Source: Anthopleura xanthogrammica (lineage: Eukaryota; Cnidaria; Anthozoa; Actiniaria; Actiniidae). Taken from it: DNA of 64,000 bases. The translations under genes were made by a program, and so were the position numbers. The stretch spans positions 8,485,109 to 8,549,108 of the forward strand of contig OZ025212.1 in the NCBI GenBank assembly GCA_964019055.1, written 5' to 3'. The notes under the pieces are model-generated. The model was not told where the DNA came from. It worked only from the letters and a program-made list of their open reading frames with translations, and did no database searches. Of this stretch, positions 1-12,060 are shown one piece after another; position 1 is the stretch's first letter, and each line of letters starts with the position of its first letter.

Positions 1-570
1 GAGTTTTGGCTATGGCTAACAACGAAGCTAAAGTAAGGATGTGAATAATTTGAATGTGTTTTGCCATTTGTTTAGGAAATTTTTGTTGGAAGTAGAAGCA
101 AATAATATTATATTATATCATATCATCATGTCATGTCATGTCATGTCATATAGAAAATTAATTAACCTAAGGGTACCGAGATCTTAAAGTGGAGTGACAC
201 TCCAGTTATACATCAAGTCAAGAAGGACGCTGTGCAAGCTTGTTTTTGACCCAATATTTACTGTCAGTACTTCAAAACTCGAGTCAAGTCCACTTTTCTC
301 ATAATTGGCTCCATAATTTTTGTTCTAATTTTCACAATTTTAAATTCTTAAATTGTATTTATGATTTCTTTTTAAATTTCATTTGCATTGAAATTCTTGG
401 AGACCTTTTTTTAACACCTTGGGCAATATTATTCACATGTCTCTATCATTGCAAGCTCACCGTCAATCTCGCTTCGATGCAAAGGCACAGCTACCTTTCG
501 AGATGGCACGGGGAACTATGAAAATAAGGGAATATTTGTAATTTAAAGGTTTTTCTCCCTTTTCTTGCAG
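1..570. other. Intron or upstream flank of PSMA3; no gene seen
   Basis: AT-rich sequence before the first recognisable PSMA3 exon. It contains a short tetra/pentanucleotide microsatellite (catgt/catat units, about 121-152) and ends in a good 3' splice site: a pyrimidine tract followed by cag at 568-570. No coding segment with homology I recognise was found, so the preceding exon of the gene probably lies left of the window. Confidence 0.5.
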
Positions 571-3500
571 GGATATCATGGTTGTGCTATTGGCAAAGCA
601 AAGCAATCTGCAAAAACAGAAATTGAAAAGCTTAAGGTATAATTTAGATTACAGATTTTTTTTAAAGTAAGGCATCTCAAAGTGTGTGACATGAAAGGTT
701 TTTTTTTTCAATTGGTCATTTCTAGAAGTATGAGAGGTGCTGAATTGGATTCACATTAATTTTCAAAATTGCGATTAAAAGAACCAAGAACGGTTATTGA
801 ATATTGGTAAACTGCAAGTGTTGCAACCAAAATGACACCACAAGGCCTAGTCACATGGTTATTTTTCAATACATATAGCACAATTTCGAGGCAAAAGTAG
901 TGCTTACAAAAATAAAATATTTTTTTGTTAATGATGCTATATGTCTTGAAAAATTCTCTCAGCAGACTATACGTCATGGTTTTAGACCTAATGACAAATG
1001 ACCTGTTTCAAGATGCCATAAATAATTCATTATCCTTTGGTCAAGTTAGAGCCATCAAGACTTTTATAGTTCAATAAGAACTTTTTTATCACTGACTGTA
1101 ACTGCAGTCAGCCCATAAGTACTCTGGCAAGTTGAGGACAGCATACTAAGATCTGTGTGTAGTCCTTTATAAGGCTTGTAAGGCTTCATATAAACATGGA
1201 TGCACCTTCATTTCTGACAAATTCCTGAATTGTCATTAGTATTCAATCAGAACATGAGTGACATGAGTATGAGAAGAGTTGGGAGAAGCACAATGTGTAA
1301 CATTTATAACATTATATATTAGATTATAACTTTTTTATAATTTTTTTATAATTTCATATATACACGTCGTATAATATTATACTAGTCTTGTTGTTGTGTG
1401 ACTGTCTCTTATTGTACTAGTTTCATTTGGAAGTTTAAATGCTACCAACATTCTTTTTTTAACATTTCATCCAGATGCAGGACATGTCATGTACTGATGC
1501 TGTCAAAGAAGTCGCTAAAATGTAAGTAAATGTCTGCAAACTTTTTATCTTAGTTAACTCTATTTGTAATGAGTTATTCCACAGATAACAATAATAAATA
1601 AATAAATTACACTGATATAAAGTGCAGATTAGCAATGAATGTTCAAATGTGCTGTTTACAAAAAGAAGTAATTAATATAGGATGGTCCAAATATAGTAAT
1701 ATAGAAATAAAAGAGATAATAAACAATTATCAAATTGTTTAATTATCGCATGATAACTGAAAAAGGCTCCCACATTTTGAAGATAGCATGCCAGTCTCAA
1801 GACAGGATTGCTAGTCAACTAAAATTTGTGGGTCGTCGGTGATCGTATGTGAGATGGACTCTGATGAGGCTCTAGGTCTTCATCTAAACTTGGAGGCACT
1901 CTTATCTCTGATAAAATCGTCCTCATTAGTATTTTTTATATAAAGACACACGTGTGTCTTTTATATAAAGATCACTTGAATACTAATGAAGATGGCTTTA
2001 TTGGATATAAAGGTCCATGCATGTGACGTGTATGAGCACTCCAATTGGACTAAAGGCATATGAATTATTCATGAGTTTTTGAAATTATTTTACAAATATA
2101 TGTTGGTGCTCATTGGAAGTGCCTAGCTTTCAAATTTGCGCTTTCCCTATTGGATAGTTTTATAGAGGGCAGTTTAATAATTGGTCTTGTATATTGATGA
2201 TAATAATAATTTACAGTCAACCCTAGAAGCCATTAATGAATTTATTATTTGAATATTGAGTTCATTATTCACTCTGACTCCAAACTTGAAAATGAATTAT
2301 CTACTTGGGTTTTGATTGGATTTTACATTTGCCATGCCCAGGTAGAAAATTCCCCTGAACTGCCATCACTTAGAATTTTGGTTGTGAAATGAATATTATG
2401 AAGTTTGGAGTCTTCAGATTCATTATGAAAACTCAAAGTGAATATTCAACTCAATATAGCCCTTTCGACTGTAATTAATTATACTTATCATATCATTTTA
2501 TTGAAGATACTAATATATCTTAAAAGAAAAGCAGTGTTATGTTTCTAAGGAGTTATTTTTTCTGATGCCACACATTTGTTTGGTACGGGCATCCCACATT
2601 GAATGTTGTGCTTAGGTTAAAGCAAGGTAGCAGGGTTTTTGATCTAGTTGGTGGGACTGGCTTTTGTATTAGCTAATTAGTATTCTGTATAGGATTTATA
2701 GAATACTAATTAGGCTAATTAGTATTCAGTAAATCGATACAGAATACTAATAAGCTGATCTGTATGGGGTTAACTGTGTTCTCATGTGACCACAGTTGTG
2801 CAATTTCATTGGATCTCATCCTAATGAATTAGTAATCAATATGATAAGAAAGATACAATATTTGTAACAATGTTGTATATCCCATACAACATTGCCACTT
2901 GTATTGTATCTATTACTTGTTTGATATTTATTATTCCATGTAGTAGTGGTCCCATCTGTAATTCAGTAACTACTGCAAAGATGGAAATAAAAAATCATCA
3001 TCTTCATCATCGTCATCATCATTATTATTATTTGTTATTTAACACCACAATGAGCTGTTCGACCTTGAAGCAGAGCTGTTGAGTATGGTGTGCAATGTTT
3101 TTCTTTGTATAGTGCATGCTATATCAATATTTTTTCGTTAAGTTCTATTTTTCCGTATAATTTTTACATTTTTACGACCATCCTTTAATATAATTTCTTT
3201 TTCTATATTTCTTACTAAGACACTAATACCAATTAGTATTTAGTAGATATTTTTTTACGATTACCCTTTCATATATATGTGTATTTAGATATTAGATATT
3301 ATTAGTTATTAGATACAAATAAAATTTACATAATAGACATAAGATAGATATTATTAGAATTCATATATTAGATATAGATAACAAGATACAAGATATACGA
3401 TATTAGATAAATTACACACTAGATCTTAGATATCTACTTATTATATATTATGTTGAGCTTTTATTAGGTCTTGTTTTGCTTATTACAAAATGACAATACC

Positions 3501-6500
3501 AATACAATTAGATTGATTACATAGCTACTTGTTATACTTATTATTATTTCAATATATTGTCAAATAATCTTAAAATTATTATTATTATTATTACTACTTT
3601 GAAAATATAAACCACACCTTCATTTCATTTCAGCATTTATGTAGTTCATGATGAAGTAAAAGACAAAAACTTCGAACTGGAACTCAGTTGGATAGGTGAA
3701 TGTAAGTACTAATCTACAGCTGTATTAATCATGGCAGCCATTTTGGTGCTGTTAACAATGGATGCTAATGAGAAATATTTTGTTAAATGACACCAATGCT
3801 CCCCTGAGAGGGCGCAATGACGTAACGTGCAATCGAAGAATAGAGTTCCAAGTCACCCATTTCACCCTGCTAGACTATGGGGAATTTTTTTTTATCAAGC
3901 ATATAGAATAGTAAAACTACAGATTATAAAGTTCCATAGGTTTATAACTAAGTTTAAAGGCCATTTTTAAAATCGGTTGTTGGAGCACTTATCGTAGCTA
4001 TTGAACTTAATGTTCTAGCACATTTTTTAGTAGATTAGTACAGTTACTATGATGAAGGGACCTGAACCAATAAGGGCCAATTTTTAAATTTTGCGATGCA
4101 GGTAAAAAACCAAAGGTAGTCTTAAACTGGTTTGCCACAGGCAACCCAGTAAAAACGAAAAAGTCAGAAGTAGCCGCCATTTTGTTTTTTGAACATGCAG
4201 TAATGCGGTCTTACGATGACGGCATCAGAAATTATGCCATAAATGCCTCCCAATGGTTCTCATCAAATAATAATATGCAATAATAAGATCCGTTTTCCTC
4301 GAAACAAGACGCTCCTGGAGCGTGCACTGGGTTGCCTGTCGTGTGCACAAGCTGTGAGTGTACAACTAACTATACAATAGCTTACAAAAAGAGATTCGTA
4401 TCTTGGAAAATAGATTAGTGGAATAATAAAGACGCATCTTTCTCAGAGAGTTTAAAGTTATGATGTTCCTGCTAACAAATAGCGTTGCATTACGTGTCTT
4501 AAGTTACTCCTCATCTTGACCTTTAGCTGATTGCTTTATTTAGATGGCAAGAAAAGCTGATTTTTCTTCAAAACGAGAAATATTTAAATGGTAAAATAAG
4601 ACGAATCCTTCATCAATATGCCTTCAGAATTGTTATTCTTTGTCCTTATTGTATTCGGCGAAGTTATTTGCATTACTGGTTATTTTCTTTGAGCAAAATC
4701 CTAATACGAATCCAACAACAATTGACAGCCGAGTTTCGGGTTGCTGTTGTCGTCAGGAACTTACCTGTATCTCTATCGCAACAAACGATCGCTTTGTACG
4801 GTTAGGCAGCCTTATATTTTCCTATCTTAGACCACAATTGCTTTTTGTTCTTGTTCCTCGCAAAAAAATTTTGTTTGTTTAATGCTAATCAAGAAATATT
4901 TATACTACCAATCTTCTCGAAACTTCTAAATACCGCGCGCGCCATGTGAATTACCGTTTGGGCTATTTTTAGCATCCGCGTACAAACAATTTTCGCCATA
5001 GCCTACTCCAGTGCGTCAGGTGATCTCGATTTGACAAGTCATCAAAAATCAGCCAATCAGCGCGCAGGAAAAAATTTGATCAGGCAGTCCATCGAGACGA
5101 TTGAACCACTTGAAAATTTTGCAAGATATATGCAGATATATGATATATGAGATATGTGTGGAAAAACCTATTTTATCGTGTGTTAATTTTTTTATCAGCG
5201 TCAAAGCAGGGTAAATAAGTCTTTTGTAAGATGCCTAGAGGCATATTTTCATTTTTAAACGTTATTTAATTCATATGAAAAAAGGCAATTAAGTGTTTGA
5301 AATCTTTGAAGTTTGCGCTTGTCTCTAGCTAGCCAATTCAAATTCGCTACTTGAAGTAAAATCAAGTGAATTCGTAATTACTTTAACTTCCTAACAAGCC
5401 AAGATAGCACAGGAAATGTGAAATGTTATATATTCTATATTGCAATTGTTTGTAGGCCGTATATATTCATTTTTGAATAAAATTTGTAGTGAGCAGAACG
5501 ACTTTACTTCAGCAAAACTATCTCCAAAACCAAGCTCTCAAGTTCGATGCATTTTTACTGGGTTGCCACGTGGCAAACCAGTATTAAAATGAGGGCCGTT
5601 TTTCGGGCGTCGGGTAGATTATAATGTCTATTGTGACGTCACACGTCATGATTGGTCGAGAACTTGTAACCATAGCAATAGTCTGTCCAATGAAGTTGTG
5701 TTGTGTTATGTATTTGTGTACAAATATGATCGACAACTTAATAGAATTTGCAACATGATATCGAGCACAAGGTGTTTATAGCTTTCGGTGTTTGGTCGCC
5801 ATTAATTCATTCGTTCAAAGTTCGTGAGATATGTTGTCTGTAGGCATATGGCCTACCATTGTCTTTAGCTTTTTTAACGATACGATTAAACTACTTAATT
5901 AAAAACGCACACGCCGTACGTGGTAGACCCACACTAAAAGATGTTATTGAGCGATTTTGGAACGGGTTGGTCCAAGTACTCAAAGAGAGAAGTCTGAGTA
6001 TCTATGAGCTTTTATAAGAATTTATAAAATAGTTCAGATATAACGCGCGCTCTGATTGGCTGATAGCCGGTTTTTCATGAGGCTATGTAAACACGGTTGT
6101 GACGTCAGAGGTTTGAATGAGTTTGGAAATTTGTCAAAATGTTTGTTTTTTACTTATCTTCTTGTTCTTAAACATTAACTTTAAAATGAAAAAACCGTAG
6201 TAATATATGAAATAATGCATTAAAAGTTATAAATCTCTGAAACATTGATGAAAAATGGAGAAAAATTCTTGCAAGTACTATTAAAATAACTCAGACTGCA
6301 GTTTGTGCATCATCCGCGTAGATTACAGACAGGAATGCAAATAAAAATAGGACTTAAGTTATGACTTTTTACTTTACTTAACACATAAGTAAATAATATT
6401 AAATTACAAAAATTGAAGTCTAAAAAGTGGCACAAAGTATACAGTAAATATCAAAAACTTATCAACAATCTTTCAGAGACAAAAAAACAACACATGAAAG

Positions 6501-9078
6501 CACAGATCAAAAAATGCTCTTACTTGGATAAAGCTGAGGAGAATTTCCAGTAAATTCTTGGTTGCCGGATGTGTTCTGTTCAATATTTATTAAATCTGTG
6601 TCTTCATATCATTCTTAGTGTCCTTAGAGTCCTCAGTGTGTCCGTAAAAAAAGCAAGGATCGAATAAATCAACTGCTTTTTTTGTTGCTTCGTGTCAAAC
6701 TTTTTCGTCGCGCCGTTGAGGATTTTTATCAACGGACGTGATTGGTCGATTGGTTTGCACGTAGAGAGAATCTGGAGTTTCATATTCAAATAAGTTTCGT
6801 GTTTTCCTGCTTTATTATTCATTTATTTTATTCGTCGGTATTTCACTCTTCCTTCCCATCATGCACTGTGCATTGAATCTACGCATTTGTATTTTCTATG
6901 GGGTGGGATAAAATGGTTATACAATGGTTTCTCGTGGCATACTTGTGGATATCCCAGTCACTTGCTCGTGTGTATACTAGAAACTACAAGTGACTCGTGG
7001 GATATTCCACGGTATGCCACTCGAAACCATTATATGACTAGTATGTATATAACTATATTTATATGTAGCTTTGTTCGTAGTTACTGGTGGGAAACATCAA
7101 TGGGTACCAAAAGATGCTGCTGATGCTGCTGAGAAGTTTGCTAAAGTAAGTCTGTTCTGGCAAATAATTTAGGCGGCGACCCTAGAACGCGGAACGGCGG
7201 AATGGCGGCAAATCCTAAAACGCGGGATCATAGCGAGGATAAAATATATTTTTATTTTATTTTACAACCACCACTACTTGTAAGGTTCGCTCCACATCAA
7301 TACCACTACGCTCATAATTTACAACACGCAACGCTCCACTCACATGTTGACTATAAAATGAGAATAATTAAGTGCTAGTCTCTGTAAGAATCAAGCAAAG
7401 TTGGAAATGAAAAATGTTGATCCACCTTGAAACTTTGTGTGCTGGTAGGCCACCCAGGGGGGTGCACAAAAACACCTAGTGTTGGGGTCCTCAAATACAT
7501 TGTTGCCATGGAAACGGCCATCGCTCTTTTCAGTCCTTGTACCCAAAATTCAACCTTAAGCACCCTCGAAAATAGTGAAAATTCATAAGGCTGGTTGTCC
7601 GGCGCATTTAAAGCCATCGAATTTAAATTTCCTGAAATTGTAAACCAACTTTTGAACTTTTGAAAAATGCAAAAGACGACAATTTTCGTCAACAATAACC
7701 TCAAAAGGTTGATACATAGTCAAGGGCCAACAAGCCACTTGTTGCTCGCAATTTTAAAGTGAATTATTGCACTGCCGTAGCTGTCAGGACACCTTGACTT
7801 TTATTTTCCTCTTTTAAAGTGCATCGACTACATAATTGGCTCTGTGAACGAATTTTTTTGACTGAATTTGGTGTAAATGTATCGATTGTTGTGATCGTCA
7901 ACATCAGTTTTGACTGGATCTCTGATCTTATAAATACCCCTTTGCTGCTGGCTGTGCGGACGAGTTAATCAAAAGATTCTTTGATGTGGATGTTCCTAAG
8001 TCGTACATCATGTACTCTTTCAGTTCTGATAACATTTTTACATCATATGACCGAGTAAAAGGAAAACATACCTCCATCGAACCGACATGGATAAAGCCTT
8101 CCAACATTCGTAAGTTGAGCCTTTTATGAATTTGAATTTCTCGGATACGGTTGCTTCAAAGTTTTATAATTCAAGTTGAATGGTAGCAATAGATAATATA
8201 GAACTGGTTTATGGCCATATTTGCTAAGCTGGAGGATTTTTTAGAGGGATTGATAGGGTTACAACATGACTGATTTTCAATGTTTTGCAAATTTAGCTCA
8301 AATGTTACGAAGTCCCAGAGTAAAACTAAAAGACAGCCCGCAGACTTTTTTCCACGATCCAAGAGATCAATATTTGTAGAAACTGTGACAAAGAGTAGGC
8401 TTCTCAGAAGGCGCTACTTTGGGAGATATGAGCCGAATAGTTTACCATGTTTTTGCTTTTTATGAAAATGGCCAACATGGCCCTTGACTATGTATCAACC
8501 TTTTGCAGTTATCGTTGACGAAAATTATCGTCTTTTGCATTTTTACAAAAGTTCAAAAGTTGGTTTACAATTTCAGGAAATTTAAATTCGATTGCTTTAA
8601 ATGCGCCGAACAACCAGCCTTATGAATTTTCACTATTTTCGAGAGTGCTTAGAGTGGAATTTTGGGTACTAGGACTGAAAAGAGCGATGGCCGTTTCCAT
8701 AACAACAATGTATTTGAGGACCCCAACACTAGGTGTTTTTGTGCAACCTCTGGGTGGCCTACCTGCACACAAAGTTTCAAGGTGGGCCAACATTTTTCAT
8801 TTCCAACTTTGGTTGATTCTTACAGAGACCAGCTCTTAAGTGTCAATAAATGTAAAGTGAACCAGTGATGAAATGCTATTTATTACAACATTACAGCGAG
8901 CGGTCTCACCTCTATGCCACCAGTGCTTCCCAAATGCAATAAAAATGTAATAATTATAGTGACTTTCCAAAACTAAATGATGATAACCTAAGTTCACAGC
9001 AGGTCAACGTGCATTGTTTTGCTATTTTCGCAGGATTCACTTGAAGAAGAATCAAGTTCAGAGGATGAAGATTTATAA
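571..9078 (+). CDS. PSMA3: Proteasome subunit alpha type-3, C-terminal five exons
   Basis: Spliced 3' part of the alpha-3 (alpha-7 ring position) subunit of the 20S proteasome core, a structural non-catalytic ring subunit. Exons: 571-636, 1475-1521, 3634-3701, 7081-7145 and 9034-9078, with TAA at 9076-9078. Every junction has AG/GT borders (for example gtaagt after 1521 and 3701) and the phases fit: 66, 47, 68, 65 and 45 nt give 96 codons plus stop without a frame break. The translation begins [20 protein letters not shown], continues with [22 protein letters not shown] and [20 protein letters not shown] in later exons, and ends in an acidic tail ([14 protein letters not shown]), which matches the animal alpha-3 C-terminus including its acidic phosphorylated tail. 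The introns (838, 2112, 3379 and 1888 bp) are filled with repeats. Upstream exons lie outside the window. The family match is from memory but is extensive. Confidence 0.93.
637..1474 (+). other. PSMA3 intron
   Basis: Gene-free intron between the first two visible exons. It is AT-rich with no repeat family I recognise beyond short low-complexity tracts near 1310-1400. Confidence 0.6.
1586..1676 (-). mobile_element. LINE 3'-end remnant
   Basis: The stretch ATAAATAAATAAATTACACT, then a segment resembling 'ataaagtgcagattagcaat' and 'gttcaaatgtgct', matches the 3' end of the LINE at 36141-39816 (its tail reads (taa)n-ttacacttataaagcgcaaa in the same strand). It is therefore a heavily 5'-truncated, diverged copy of that or a sister family, with its sense strand on minus, sitting in a PSMA3 intron. 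Confidence 0.65.
1925..2010. repeat. Imperfect palindrome with ATTAGTATT arms
   Basis: Two arms, TATATAAAGACACAC and GTGTGTCTTTTATATA, meet at an acacgtgt centre and differ by one extra T. Outside them attagtatt and aatactaat extend the pairing. It is a small hairpin MITE-like sequence within an intron. Confidence 0.55.
2212..2482. repeat. Inverted-repeat element in intron
   Basis: The segment gaatattgagttcattattc...gactccaaactt near 2253-2290 recurs as its reverse complement near 2400-2455 (aagtttggagtc...aaagtgaatattc). The layout is that of a short foldback MITE of about 270 bp. No open frame is inside. Confidence 0.5.
2690..2765. repeat. Small inverted repeat of ATTAGTATTCTGTA
   Basis: The 14-mer ATTAGTATTCTGTA and its complement TACAGAATACTAAT flank a short spacer, and two further attagtattc copies lie between them. 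The same ATTAGTATT word appears near 1240, 1930 and 3230 in this intron region. Confidence 0.45.
2975..3035 (+). repeat. Trinucleotide microsatellite after AATAAA
   Basis: A (atc/att)n tract directly follows gaaataaaaaatcatc. The arrangement resembles a polyadenylation-like signal plus simple tail of a retroposed sequence, but I could not identify the source element. Confidence 0.4.
4122..5587. mobile_element. TTAA-flanked element with palindromic ends
   Basis: The left end reads TTAA then ACTGGTTTGCCACAGGC; the right end is the near-exact reverse complement (5554-5583) followed by TTAA at 5584-5587. Each end is itself palindromic (ACTGGTTTGCC...GGCAACCCAGT), so each can form a hairpin. The right end carries one extra A before TTAA. 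A partial copy of the end motif lies inside at about 4326, and a solitary copy at 12735-12763. No transposase ORF is present, so it is a non-autonomous element with TTAA target preference (Kolobok- or piggyBac-like by inference). Confidence 0.5.
6905..7042. mobile_element. Short hairpin MITE next to exon 4 acceptor
   Basis: Two arms of about 50 bp face each other: aatggtttctcgtggcatac with tatcccagtcacttg on the left, and caagtgactcgtgggatat with gtatgccactcgaaaccatt on the right. The element ends about 40 bp before the PSMA3 exon at 7081. Confidence 0.6.
7368..8839. mobile_element. TTAA-flanked foldback element with 350-bp arms
   Basis: TTAA at 7368-7371 and at 8836-8839 bracket two inverted arms of about 350 bp (7372-7725 and 8477-8835), starting with GTGCTAGTCTCTGTAAGAAT and its complement. 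The arms are roughly 90% alike by eye. The loop (7726-8476) has no recognisable gene; open frames read through the arms (7375-7704 minus and 8645-8868 plus) mirror each other and are not genes. It lies in the last PSMA3 intron. Confidence 0.65.
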
Positions 9079-9846
9079 TTCATAGTTCCTAATTTTCTCT
9101 GTTGTACTGGCGTCTTGCATGTCTTTCAACTTCTCAGGATTTGAAATCCGATTGCATCTCTTTCTTTAATTAAAAGTGTGCCACTATCAACTTCTTGTTA
9201 TTGAGCTCTATATTCACTTCTGTTTATGTTTACCTCACTTCGTTCCATTTGTTTTACGTCTACAGGGGTGGATCCAGTAATTTGCAAGGGGGTCTTCGAA
9301 ATGAAAAATGTCATATAGTGACGTCATTTAATCCTTATCTGACTTTTCTGTACTTAAATTTATTGGGGGGGGGGGGGGGGTACAAGGTATAACAATGGAG
9401 ACCACCTGGATCCTCCCCTGTCTAATACTTCAGTGTTTCATTACTAAAAGATAGAGGGTCTGATATATTCTTCGTTTGCACCTGACATCATAGCTGCCAT
9501 GTTGAAAGAAGTTGACAGGATTTTTCAATGAATTCTTTCGTTATATCTTCCAACATAGCGGGCAGTTTTGTTATTTTACTCCCTTAGGTGTTGGATGATT
9601 GCAAACCAATAATTTGTACATTTTACACAATTTATACAACAACTCGTCTAGAGTTTTGACTGCCAGCAATCAAGTAGGTAATTGTTGTGATCATACACGT
9701 AGCGTTCAACCGGGACAATCACTATGCGCATGCATGCGTTAAATTATGCAGAATTTGACAAAAAAGAATTCGACACGTCGCCTGAGAGCCAGAGCGAGCA
9801 GGTTTAGGTCATTCACCTAATGCTCTGCTAAGCTTTAAAAATTACC
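9079..9846 (+). other. PSMA3 3' UTR and flank
   Basis: A candidate ATTAAA polyadenylation signal is at 9169-9174, about 90 nt after the stop codon. Beyond it is unremarkable AT-rich sequence, apart from a run of about 18 G at 9364-9381. Confidence 0.45.
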
Positions 9847-10458
9847 TTAACCCTTTGACTCCCTACGACGTCCGAAACCGCCCGTAAAAAAACGCACTTT
9901 AAATGAAAAATGTCAGCTTCAACAATTTTGATCAAGTTGACCTAAATACCAGTCTAAAATTTTCACTAGCAAACAGAACAACTTTTAAAATCAAAAGACC
10001 TGCACAAATGTCCAAAATTATAACCAAAACAACTTTAAACATTTTTGGAAAACCAAAAACCACTGTTTTTGACGTCATTTCCCAAAGCCAAAAATCACGC
10101 TTTTTCATCGCATCGTTTTCCATTCAATTTTTATTTCTACTCAAAAAATACCCTTATACAGGCTAGTTTGGACCTAGTACTTGGCTTTTAGGGCTTTTTT
10201 CCCCCATCAATTCCTTCTACACGAGAGCGACAGTTCTTTCCTACTCTATATTGCAATGCATTCTGGGTAAAATGCGATTTTTTGAACAGGACAGTAGTCC
10301 GCCCCACATTTCAAATATTTTTTTCCCCCTCAAAATGGAGCCACTAGGTCCTACTGCCCCAAATATCAGCTTCAGAGCATTTTCAACAAGCCAAATATTC
10401 CATAAAATGCCTCAGTAGGTCCTGGCTGTTCATCGTTTTCAGAGCTCATAGGATTATC

Positions 10459-10818
10459 CCCGGGGGGGGGGGGGACTCCCTTATAAAAGGGGGCGGGGGT
10501 CCTCGTCGGAAATTTCGAAAATGACCCCTAAAAGGTACCTGTATTTTGAGATGATGGGCGTGGCAGTGATGAAATTTCACCCCTAAGAGGGACCAATCAA
10601 TAAGTGACACAATCCAAAAATGGGATTAAAATAAAAATCAATCTTTGAAAAGAAGCATTGTTGCTGATCTTATACCCCAAGTGGGACCACAAAACTCAGC
10701 TAGTGGGCATTCTCGTCGTTATCACTCTAAGCGGGACCAAAACACTGATTTCAAACCCTAAAAGGGACGACGAGGACCCCCGCCCCCTTTTATAAGGGAG
10801 TCCCCCCCCCCCCCCGGG
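10459..10818. mobile_element. 360-bp MITE with 8-bp target duplication
   Basis: The terminal inverted repeats are about 50 bp, start CCCGGGGGGGG and contain ACTCCCTTATAAAAGGGGGC. They are flanked by identical GGATTATC at 10451-10458 and 10819-10826. An 8-bp duplication fits hAT-type transposition. There is no coding content. Confidence 0.75.
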
Positions 10819-11757
10819 GGATTATCGCGCCAAAAATTCTAACTCGTACTTTTGACGCTAAAATCCCTTGCATACTCTCAGTTCTTCGAAATCATGCTGA
10901 TTTAAGCTGTCTTAGGGCTCAATGATGCCCTCCAGCACCCCATAGATGAACAAAATGGCTCTCAAAATCTCTGGTTTTCGGAAACTGAGTCAAGACATGG
11001 CAGCCGAATTCCAAGAAAAACAGCTTCAAGCGGGAACTTACTATGCAGCCAGTAAACGTCATCCCTCATTTACATAAAACCCTGACAGTGTCAATCTAAA
11101 CTCCAACAAGACCCTGTGGGCAGGGTAGACTGGGTTACCTGGACCGGGTGAGACCAGGGGCAGGGGCAGGGGGAGGGGTCCTAGGGTGCCCTTGACCCAC
11201 CCTTTGTGGAAAAAGAGTGATCAATTATAAAATAAGCTGACTGTAATTTGGTTTTTAATGTTTCTGATGTATCGTACTGTCGAGGCCCTCGTTTTCTTTT
11301 TTCGTCGTTTTTCAAAAGACAGTCAGAGACTGCCTACTATAAATGTACAGTGAAAGCCATTTTGGAAAAAAAAGTTAAATCAAAAACTAAATCTTCGAAA
11401 ATACCCATTTAGGTGAAGTCCAACTTCCATATCCTTCCGATTCCAGTCCGAGTTTTATCATACGTAATTAAGTCGCAGACGGAAAGTCGGCAAAGCGAGC
11501 TGACGGAGACACGTTTGCTTGAGGTCAGCATTATTTGTTTACTGCATGAATCCTTCGTTTAGAACGGTAAGACGAGCAAATAATTGCTCAAAACTACCCT
11601 CAGAATTGCTTTACATTTTACAATTTTCTATGTTCGTATATATTTGTAAATCAATCGACAGTTCGTAAATGTTTGACGAGTGAGTCGCGAGTTGAATGAC
11701 TTTTATATAAGAGATCGATCTGAGAGTAAAATTCCATGCGTTCGATTTAACAATATT

Positions 11758-12060
11758 TAGCAGTTATTCGCCGAAGGCGAAGTGATTATCGATGAATATT
11801 TACCAAGCGGCGAGTCTTCGAGCTGCGAGGTAAATATTCATCGATAATCACTGAGCCTGAGGTGAATAATTGTTTTAGTATAAATAAAAAGGTGATTATT
11901 TCAAAAAAGAAAGAAGGAAACAACATTGAAAGTGAAAATATTTTATTTTTTAAAAGCGCGACAGCCATTTTGTCCGAAAAGGTGATTATCGGCTGATAAT
12001 CCGAGATAGAAAACCAATCAGAGCGCGCGATTTTGTATAATCACCTTTGTATTTATACTA
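11758..12060. repeat. Hairpin-containing dispersed repeat
   Basis: A stem of about 30 bp, gattatcgatgaatatttacc with ggtaaatattcatcgataatc, occupies 11780-11855. Related gattatc/gataatc words recur to 12050 (aaaaggtgattatcggctgataatcc), followed by an 'accaatcagagcgcgcg' segment. It is probably a non-autonomous DNA element; its edges are not clear. Confidence 0.4.

Noticed and set aside
1..40. A short SFGYG-like reading that resembles an internal PSMA3 segment
   Set aside because: Too short, stops immediately, and no GT donor follows; cannot be called an exon.
240..521. 93-codon open frame before the first PSMA3 exon
   Set aside because: No recognisable protein, AT-rich aromatic composition, and it lies in an intron-like region.
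2870..3082. 70-codon frame running into a microsatellite
   Set aside because: The end is encoded by simple repeats and the rest has no support.
7375..8868. Mirror open frames 7375-7704 (-) and 8645-8868 (+) as a gene pair
   Set aside because: They are the two arms of one foldback element read on opposite strands.
9364..9381. Run of about 18 G as a functional G-quadruplex
   Set aside because: A homopolymer run alone, possibly of uncertain length in sequencing; no context supports a role.
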